The position numbers were made by a program, and so were the translations under genes. A stretch of DNA of 14,681 nt from Isohypsibius dastychi (Eukaryota; Tardigrada; Eutardigrada; Parachela; Isohypsibiidae): NCBI GenBank assembly GCA_034696485.1, contig JAQIWT010000834.1:1-14681 (forward strand), read 5' to 3'. How positions within the stretch are numbered: the stretch's first letter is position 1; each line of letters opens with the position of its first letter. The notes below the pieces were generated by a model. It saw nothing but the letters and a program-made list of their open reading frames with translations. It was not told the DNA's origin and ran no database searches. Shown piece after piece: positions 9,231 to 14,681 of this stretch.

Positions 9231-9833
9231 AGCAGCAGGGACTCTCCCAAAACAACCCAGTTTCACAAAACTTTGCTGTTGCATCGAAAAATCGTCAACA
9301 ACTATCTAAAAACAGACTGCAGAATCAGCCCCGATAGATTTATGTATCTTGCACGATACAACAACACACAGGGACCGCGAGACTGGGGAATAGATGTTTT
9401 CCGCTGGATCGGTGAAATCGAATGAGACCCAAAATGCCTTCTTTCTAGCGTTCGAATTTCGCGTATGACAGAGTAATCTCAACTGATTGGAGCAATATCA
9501 TTTATGTTTCGATTAGTTCATGCATTCATTGTTAGCGGAAATACAGAGACCGCACCCCTTCTATTGATTTGTGCCAATGATATTGACTTGGATTGTCGAC
9601 CGTTATCTTCCGCTGTTCTTTTTATCTGTTCTATGCTGTCGATTCCCTGTTTACCCTGGACTAGTTTGCCGGAGTAACTACAGGAATTTTCGAATGCGCT
9701 TTATTCAAATATTGTTGACGATTCAGGTTTGGGGAATCTTTTGAATTTGGCCACTGTTTTGAATTCCGTCTTCCGAGATATTGCCGATGTGTATCCAGCT
9801 ACCCGCCAGCCTAGCAAAAGGTCTGTCAAATGA
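9231..9833 (+). pseudogene. Possible decayed coding sequence: 201 codons broken by three stops
   Basis: One plus-strand frame reads protein-like across 603 nt with stops only at 9423 (TGA), 9474 (TAA) and 9675 (TAA), then ends at TGA 9831. Open blocks of 64, 16, 66 and 51 codons include FHKTLLLHRKIVNNYLKTDC, DWGIDVFRWIGEIE and GLGNLLNLATVLNSVFRDIA. The blocks stay in one frame, as in a gene disabled by point mutation rather than indels. No family is recognised. About nine stops would be expected by chance, so three is low but not decisive in a hand-picked frame. Confidence 0.28.
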
Positions 9834-10515
9834 TTCTACATAAGGGTGGGATTTGGAAATGATGCAACAAGCCAATAACTGGCCTCATCCTTGTTTTGTC
9901 TTGGCTATTGTTTGTTATTATTTTTGAAATTTCTTCTAGTGTGTCTCCGCATTCTCTCTTGCTAAATTTTTCTTCCTATGTTTGTGGACTTAACACAAAA
10001 TCCAGATGGTGTTTGAAAAAAGTTACGTCATGTTCCACCAAACGAAAGTGCTCCGTTTCCATGCCCAGAATCAAAACACAAATTTGATAAACTCGAATTA
10101 AGTTGAATTTTTCCGTGTAGCTGCGAGAGGCGAATTCGGCTGAGATATCGGGACTAAAGAAATAAGATGAAACCGGTTGTACGTTCTGATGAATAAACCT
10201 TAAATTAAGTTCGCGCGGTTGTTGAAATAATGTTCTGTAGCAGGACTTGAAAGCCCTGATAAAACTACCCCAGTGAGAAATTTCAGAAATCGAAATAATG
10301 CTGTAGAGGTGCTTGTGGAATTACCCGATTTTCTAAAAGAGTAAAACGGAAGTCACCTTCAAGCCGGAACGTAGCGTCAGATTTAATCTCAAAATTGAAA
10401 CAGGAATTGAGGTCGAACCTATTACCCGAACTTCCTGAAGAGTGCTGAAACTAGTTGCATGGCTCAAAGCAAACTTGTAAACCGGCTGTAAACCAACGTG
10501 TTAATTTCCAGACTA
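9834..10515. other. Presumed promoter, 5' UTR and intron of the downstream gene
   Basis: No coding support beyond a 63-codon frame at 9896-10087 with no features. A branch/polypyrimidine/acceptor run (GTTAATTTCCAG, ending at 10511) just before the ATG at 10516 implies a 5' UTR intron whose first exon lies somewhere in this stretch. No TATA box was found. Confidence 0.4.
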
Positions 10516-12241
10516 ATGGCTGGAATACCACCACAACCATTAGCGCATGCTGTGCAACGCTGCGTGGAGGAGATCAACGAAGCCGAGAAGAAACTCTTGG
10601 AGAAAAAAGGGATCAAGCCTGGAAGCTGGATCCGTGTTCCAGATGAAGTCGCTGATGCAGCAGGCGGAAGTGGGACGGAGGAATCGAAGACAACCCCACG
10701 GCGAGAGTATCATCGGACTGAAAGTGAACCAACTCCTTCTGCACCGAAGAAGCAAGTTGCCAGAAAGTCAACTAGGAAGAAAGAACAGAGAAGAGTTTGA
10801 ACGAGCTAAAGCAGAACACGAGGCCGCCTTGCTGCGCAAAGCTACAGCCACTAAAGCGAAGAAAGATGAACAGCATGACATCTTTGGGAGCATTTCCGAC
10901 TTGTCCGAGTCTAGCTCGTCTTCCTCATCGGAGGATGATCCCTCAGACCCCGATGATTCTCGATCAAGCCAAGTTAAGACATCCGCCGGTGGTGGTAATC
11001 AGACCAGATCCGACCGGGAACGATCCGAAAACGAACCGTAATGAGATCCAACAAGGCGGGTGGCCGGCCGATCATCCGTAAAATACGACAAACAGGTACG
11101 ACCCCAGAGGTGGAAATCCCGGCGGAACGACCGAGACGAATTTCACGTCGGCCAAAAAAATTCGAAACACCGGTGGAAATTAAGAAGCGTGTGCGAAGAG
11201 TGGCCGCCACCGGCGTGACCAAGCCAAGAAATATGGAACCAAGCATTTTGTCAGGTTTACGTGGACGCGGTAAGTCACCAGGCGAAGATAATGAGAACCA
11301 GATTTGAAAGAAAAATCTGATTATCACTTCGATTGTGGTTGACTACCTGAAACTGCGGTTGTATATTGAAATACTTGGAGGTTGCCCTCGTCATGATAAA
11401 GAACCAGTCGGATGGCGACCAGATGGAAAAGGAAAAAACCGGCGTTGGTATTACGACCGGAATCCGGAAGCAAAGGCGCCGGAATTCCGTAACCTTCCTG
11501 CAAAACGCTCTATGTCTCTTGGAGGATGCCAGGATAAATCTGGAGATACATCAGAACGAACCACCAGGCGACGTACCCAAGTTGCAGACCTCGGATCTAG
11601 TATTCCAATCCTGCGACTGCAGCGAACCAGCGGGCTGAACGATAGTATGCAGATTCCAACACCTGCTCCAGTTCGGCGATTAGCTCGCCCGTCATGTCGA
11701 CCCCGTTTTTGGACCGAGTACTTAACCAAGACATCCGGCAGTGGTGTTAAGCTTCCAGAGAAGCGACGATCGGGAAAAACCGGAAGAAGCACGTCTTTTG
11801 GACAACCAGTCAAACTACCCGGCCAGAATGAACATGCGTGGACCTCGAATCTCGGAGAGCGTCACCGATATTAATCAGTATTTCCCACCGGAAGTTCACA
11901 TCACCACCATTGCGGTTACAGTCCGAGGAATGGGTAGTTCGACTCTGGAAGTGCTCGAAGCGGCTCTCCGCGACTTTCGACTATGTGAATTTAACGATCT
12001 TGGTACCGAGGTTGCGGAAGCACTGCGAACCTTGGATGGACTTGTACTGTTCGCCAGGCAGACAGACTTTGAAGCAAACATCTCGGCGGATGGTGCAGCT
12101 GCAGCTGCAAATGCGGCGAACGTCATCATCGTGGCGGCTCGTTCAACCTCTGGAGCTTTGCGGAACATGGCTGCACTTCGAACGCGGATGACCAGATTGC
12201 GGGATGAGAAACTCGGATTGGGAACCAGTTGGAAACCATAA
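10516..12241 (+). CDS. Unrecognised charged low-complexity protein, multi-exon, introns unresolved
   Basis: The ATG follows an acceptor-like CCAG by four bases. Frame 1 gives a predicted helix (EEINEAEKKLLEKKG) and a basic KKQVARKSTRKKEQ stretch, closing at 10800. Coding signal then moves to frame 2 (EEFERAKAEHEAALL, an eight-serine/acidic patch ending SEDDPSDPDD) until 11041. It returns to frame 1 for a basic part (RPRRISRRPKKFE) up to a strong donor at 11269|GTAAGT. Between 11381 and about 11760 frames 1 and 2 are both long and open and cannot be separated by eye. From about 11760 frame 2 is clear: Ala-rich helices (TLDGLVLFARQTDF, GAAAAANAANVIIVAA) to TAA at 12241. Candidate micro-introns of about 40-80 bp restore the frame, for example donor GA|GTATCA (10706) or A|GTGAAC (10723) with acceptors at CCAG, CTAG or ACAG before 10789. 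The basic and Ser/acidic tracts suggest a nuclear or nucleic-acid-associated protein, which is inference only. No domain is recognised. Confidence 0.5.
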
Positions 12242-12245
12242 TTCA

Positions 12246-12559
12246 GTAAGTGAACTCGGAGAATTTGATAGAACCTAATATGCCGAGATTTAAAACCATT
12301 TGCGAAAGAGGAACCTTCTTTATACCAGAAAGTTTGGCCAGTTTTCTCAAGCGAATGTTTCGAACCTTTAGCGGCGAATTTAACAAAACCGAGTTTAATA
12401 AAACCGAAGTTGTGTTGTATCGCTGCGCGGCCCCGAATGTTTGTAGAAACAATTATAGGGCACAGAGACGTGCCATGGCCCTTTCCGGAGTTGTGTTGTA
12501 TCCGGAATGCCGGTACAGCCAAATTCCAGCTAAACATCATCTTATATTCTGATTTCCAG
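12246..12559 (+). other. Probable intron with an internal duplication
   Basis: GTAAGT starts at 12246, five bases past the 12241 stop, and TTCTGATTTCCAG ends at 12559, giving a 314-bp intron-like segment. It contains a 15-bp tandem duplication (12376-12405) and two copies of GAGTTGTGTTGTATC-like sequence (12404-12421 and 12485-12503). A 100-codon frame (12250-12552) is open through it, so retention or an alternative exon is possible. Confidence 0.4.
12376..12405 (+). repeat. 15-bp tandem duplication
   Basis: GAATTTAACAAAACC is followed directly by GAGTTTAATAAAACC, 13 of 15 bases the same. In the open frame this reads EFNKT twice. It is a simple local duplication, useful as a polymorphic marker. 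Confidence 0.6.
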
Positions 12560-12715
12560 ATTACAGCGCCGACGGAACAGGAGGATTCGGATTCGCTGGA
12601 CGGATTAGCAACTTTAATTTTGGAATCAGTATGGACTCGCATTTACGGACGGAAGGAGCAATCTTGTTTTATAATCTCTTTTGACCAAACGGAAGTCTTT
12701 GACTTTCTCCGCTAG
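12560..12715 (+). CDS. Candidate last exon of the 10.5-12.7 kb gene
   Basis: Follows a good acceptor (TTTCCAG). Two frames are open. One runs ITAPTEQEDSDSLDG then LATLILESVW to TAG at 12713-12715; the other gives a Gly/Phe-rich reading to TGA near 12681. The first joins in phase to the GTAAGT donor at 12246 only through a frame different from the one that stops at 12241. So either this is an alternative C-terminus, or the 12241 stop lies in a misread frame, or the exon is 3' UTR. No domain is recognised. Confidence 0.35.
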   Translation: MTAPTEQEDSDSLDGLATLILESVWTRIYGRKEQSCFIISFDQTEVFDFLR

Positions 12716-12830
12716 CCATTCTGATTAGCTATCCCTAGTTTGGCTGTGATGACAAGCCCCTTTTAGAATCGCGCCTTCGACGCTTTTACGATTGTTTCAT
12801 TATGTACCAATTATCTCTACCATTCATTGA

Positions 12831-12836
12831 ATTAAA
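12831..12836 (+). other. Candidate poly(A) signal ATTAAA, plus strand
   Basis: Lies 116 nt after the TAG at 12715 and suits the 3' end of the 10.5-12.7 kb gene. A minus-strand AATAAA abuts it at 12841-12846, as seen where two convergent genes end. Confidence 0.4.
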
Positions 12837-12840
12837 GCAC

Positions 12841-12846
12841 TTTATT
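12841..12846 (-). other. Candidate poly(A) signal AATAAA, minus strand
   Basis: TTTATT on the plus strand reads AATAAA on the minus strand. It would terminate a minus-strand transcript starting near the GC-rich palindrome at 13428 and fits a small convergent gene, but no coding model for that gene is secure. Confidence 0.35.
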
Positions 12847-12862
12847 GTGACCTTTTGATTCC

Positions 12863-13378
12863 GTGATCTTGAGATTAAGTTGTACCGCTTCTCGGAGCAG
12901 TGGAGTATACTGCTGTCCATCTCGTCATCCCAACGGTCGGTGTTTGTTCTTCGGAGCAGACTCCCTTAACTTCCGGTTGACGAAACCCTTCGATCTCTTA
13001 GCCCCGGTTTCCGCAAGGAATGCCAACAGCCGGTTCGAAGCTACCCTTCAGGATTTGATACCACCCCTGCCAGTGCTCATATCAGAGCCTGCGACTCACG
13101 AATTACCTGCATTAATTTGGGAGAACGGAAAGGAAGGACAACTAACCACGAAAGGTTCTTTTGGCCATCTTTATTCTGCACAAGATTACAACTTTGCATC
13201 CCTCTGGAGCACCGATTGTAACAGGATCCTCCAAAGCCGCATCGATCTCAGCGTTCTTGGACGTATCCATGATGAACCAACCGAAATGCCGTGCGCCCAA
13301 TTCCCAGTAAAATCAATCAGGGAGCAGAAAAAGGGTGAAGCGAAAATGGTGGGAGGAAACATAACGCGCAGGCGTTGA
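12863..13378 (+). other. 171-codon open frame of uncertain strand
   Basis: The plus frame is open for 516 nt but has no ATG until late (first at about 13287), so it cannot be a simple gene. On the minus strand an ATG at 13270 opens a 42-codon ORF (13142-13270; MDTSKNAEIDAALEDPVTIG) just below a promoter-like GC palindrome. Further minus-strand blocks downstream, such as RDGQQYTPLLREAVQLNLKI, read like protein but are broken by single stops. A small spliced minus-strand gene ending at the AATAAA of 12841 is my preferred reading, with the plus frame as its shadow. I could not find introns that join the blocks cleanly. No family is recognised. Confidence 0.3.
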
Positions 13379-13502
13379 AGCGAACAACGTACGGCTGAAT
13401 TTGTTAGCATGTGTTTATGCGGCTGTATGCGCCTGCGCACCTCATTGCTCGTGCCTTTATTCTTTTACATTCACCTTTTTCCGTGACTGATCTTCGCATG
13501 CG
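13366..13502. promoter_or_regulatory. GC-rich palindromic motifs, NRF1-like promoter candidate
   Basis: TGCGCCTGCGCA at 13428-13439 differs from the NRF1 palindrome TGCGCATGCGCA by one base. Related GCGCAGGCG (near 13366) and CGCATGCG (13495-13502) flank it. In animals such sites mark TATA-less, often bidirectional promoters. The position suits a minus-strand gene starting near 13270 and possibly a plus-strand transcript beginning about 13518. Confidence 0.38.
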
Positions 13503-13517
13503 TATCCTGCCCAACTT

Positions 13518-13718
13518 ATGCGTACCACATCAACACACTCAAACCAGTCGGCCCATTCTCATAGTCAAGTGAGCCGAATCAACAAGTGGGTTTTGGACTT
13601 GGCTGTTTTTTTGTTTGAAGTTCAGCAACTTCAAAGATGTCAAAACTGGTCATTTAATACCCAAGTTTCGCTTTTTTTGTTCTGGAACATCAAAATTGTG
13701 CCGATTACCTGGTGTTGA
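13518..13718 (+). other. 66-codon open frame downstream of the GC motifs, unconvincing
   Basis: Begins with an ATG and a Ser/His/Thr-rich stretch (HSNQSAHSHSQ) that runs into a possible donor (CAA|GTGAGC at 13570). The rest resembles intron, with a T-rich tract at 13605. It could be a first coding exon of a plus-strand gene continuing toward 13837, but no phase-consistent join was found. Confidence 0.22.
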
Positions 13719-13836
13719 TTGGTTGGTTTCGATAAGCTGTGATTTTGTAACCTCCTACCGCTACTTTCTAATGTGAACCAATGTTTTCTCGACGTTCGAA
13801 GGCAGTTGTCGATCTTTTCTCAACCTTCATTCAGCT

Positions 13837-14070
13837 ATGAATCCAGATTCGGCTATGACCATGGGTGACTTGTTTGATTCCATAGTTCTACCTGTTGCTC
13901 TTCTTCATCTTTCGGAAGATGTTTGGATCCTACTGAATGAAGTTTTCGATGAACAACCGGGAGCGAATCCATTGAACAATTTGTTCGAGTGTTTGGAATG
14001 GTTCCAACATCCAGTTAAGCAAACAAGGAAGCGAAAAGCGCTTTATGAACCAAAGTTCTGGTCCCGTTGA
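13837..14070 (+). CDS. 77-codon ORF, acidic amphipathic N-part and basic C-end, unrecognised
   Basis: The frame starts MNPDSAMTMGDLFDS, continues through hydrophobic helix-like residues (IVLPVALLHLSEDVWILL) and ends in a basic run (KQTRKRKALYEPKFW) before TGA. Composition looks coding and the ATG is the first in a frame that is open back to a TGA at about 13770. In the same frame before that stop, 13666-13770 is also open. It may be a stand-alone small protein, one exon of a larger gene, or a fragment of a pseudogene together with the next feature. No poly(A) signal lies close by. No domain is recognised. Confidence 0.35.
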   Translation: MNPDSAMTMGDLFDSIVLPVALLHLSEDVWILLNEVFDEQPGANPLNNLFECLEWFQHPVKQTRKRKALYEPKFWSR

Positions 14071-14110
14071 GTTTTTAAGAGGGCGAAATCATTTTTCGTA
14101 GTTCATGTAA

Positions 14111-14416
14111 CGCGTCATTGACGTTGAAACTCCAAGATTTGTTAGCCTTCAGGCTTATTTTCATCATCTACAGTACATCTACAAGGCTTTTGAAAATGCC
14201 GTTCTGCCATTGTTGAAAGCTTACACTAGCACTAGAAAAAGCAAACCCAGTTTAACGGAGCGGTGAAAGACTTCCGAATTTATGATGCCACAGAAAATGT
14301 CAAATGTGTGTGATGCTCTTGCGGAATATTACGATCACGACCTTTAGTCGTTATGTCATCATGCGGTAGTTATTTACCAACAAGATCGAAAGAAGCGACT
14401 TACTAAGCTTTACTAA
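14111..14416 (+). pseudogene. Stop-interrupted coding-like frame, possible gene remnant
   Basis: One frame is open for 51 codons (including YIYKAFENAVLPLLKAYTS), stops at TGA 14264, is open for 26 more (MMPQKMSNVCDALAEYYDHD), stops at TAG 14345, and continues 22 codons to TAA 14414. The residue mix looks protein-like throughout and a splice-acceptor-like CCTTCAG precedes GCTTAT at 14153. It may be a decayed continuation of the 13837-14070 ORF in another frame. No family is assigned. Confidence 0.25.
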
Positions 14417-14421
14417 TATTA

Positions 14422-14472
14422 AAAATACTGGCACTATATAATAAAATCAATATTATATAGTGCCAGTATTTT
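14422..14472. repeat. Perfect 22-bp inverted repeat with 7-nt loop
   Basis: Arms at 14422-14443 and 14451-14472 are exact reverse complements (AAAATACTGGCACTATATAA and two more bases); the loop is AAATCAA. Pairing stops sharply at both outer ends. The loop side carries AATAAA on the plus strand. It could be a tiny palindromic transposon remnant, a 3'-end structure, or a short dsRNA source. Confidence 0.7.
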
Positions 14473-14681
14473 CCCTTTTTTACAGTACAGGACATATCTT
14501 GACTATCGATCATTGCTCATTTTTCACCTCCTTCGTTCAGTTCCGAGCAGGTTCGTTTCAGAGAAGCGAAGATGTATGTAGTATGAGCCGGAGGCTTATA
14601 GTAGATACGGTTCATTCCCGATCTCCTGCCTATGATCAAGAAATTAATGGAAGGCTTTGAGGCTAGAATGTGTGAAAGTCA
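14473..14681. other. Window end, no supported gene
   Basis: A 66-codon ATG frame (14460-14660) begins inside the right arm of the hairpin and has no recognisable feature. Nothing else is supported here. Confidence 0.4.

Noticed and set aside
9044-9250. Cys-containing minus-strand ORF as a secreted peptide gene, together with 8783-8998
   Set aside because: The N-termini are not hydrophobic enough for a clear signal peptide, and the two frames cannot be spliced together in phase.
10789-10803. Programmed +1 frameshift at GTT TGA
   Set aside because: The sequence superficially resembles antizyme-type sites, but there is no stimulatory structure or known family, and several short introns restore the same frame.
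13000-13030. In-frame TGA as selenocysteine in the minus-strand reading (HRPLG then RDGQQ)
   Set aside because: There is no selenoprotein family match and no visible SECIS structure; a misplaced frame or intron is simpler.
14422-14472. microRNA precursor
   Set aside because: The stem is only 22 bp with no lower stem and no bulges; typical animal precursors have about 33 bp. A repeat remnant is more likely.

Overview
The window is animal nuclear DNA: split genes, GT-AG introns and no bacterial operon structure. The introns of the best-resolved gene are very small (49 to 299 bp). Two genes are metazoan markers, a cysteine-string protein and the ER-stress kinase PERK. A compact-genome invertebrate, such as a tardigrade or another small ecdysozoan, fits best. 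That is inference from gene structure; no species can be read from the sequence.

Layout: (1) 1-271 (+) is the 3' end of a cysteine-string protein gene (CSP/DNAJC5 family), whose J domain lies outside the window. (2) 988-5148 (-) is a complete PERK (EIF2AK3) gene. I resolved it into 12 exons whose phases all agree, giving a 923-residue protein with signal peptide, luminal stress sensor, membrane segment and eIF2-alpha kinase domain. These two genes converge on a 716-bp spacer. (3) 5149-7917 is the PERK upstream region, an isolated TATA box (+) and a foldback-type repeat element (5989-6646) with two roughly 90% identical 102-nt inverted arms. (4) 7918-8372 (+) is a two-exon gene for a 125-residue Cys/His protein, perhaps a truncated extended-PHD-like zinc module, with a good poly(A) signal. 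(5) 8440-10500 is gene-poor, with small repeats and a 201-codon frame interrupted by three stops. (6) 10516 to 12241 or 12715 (+) is a multi-exon gene for an unrecognised charged, low-complexity protein. Its coding signal changes frame several times, so its introns are unresolved. (7) 12831-13510 holds back-to-back poly(A) signals, a region open on both strands and an NRF1-like GC-rich palindrome. (8) 13837-14416 (+) has a 77-codon ORF followed by coding-like but stop-interrupted sequence, then a perfect 22-bp hairpin at 14422-14472.

Functionally, the two recognisable genes both serve proteostasis: CSP is a synaptic-vesicle co-chaperone and PERK lowers translation when unfolded protein builds up in the ER. 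Their adjacency gives no evidence of co-regulation. Nothing here is a clear new multi-gene system. The most unusual items are the foldback element, the small Cys/His protein, the frame-hopping gene and the perfect hairpin.
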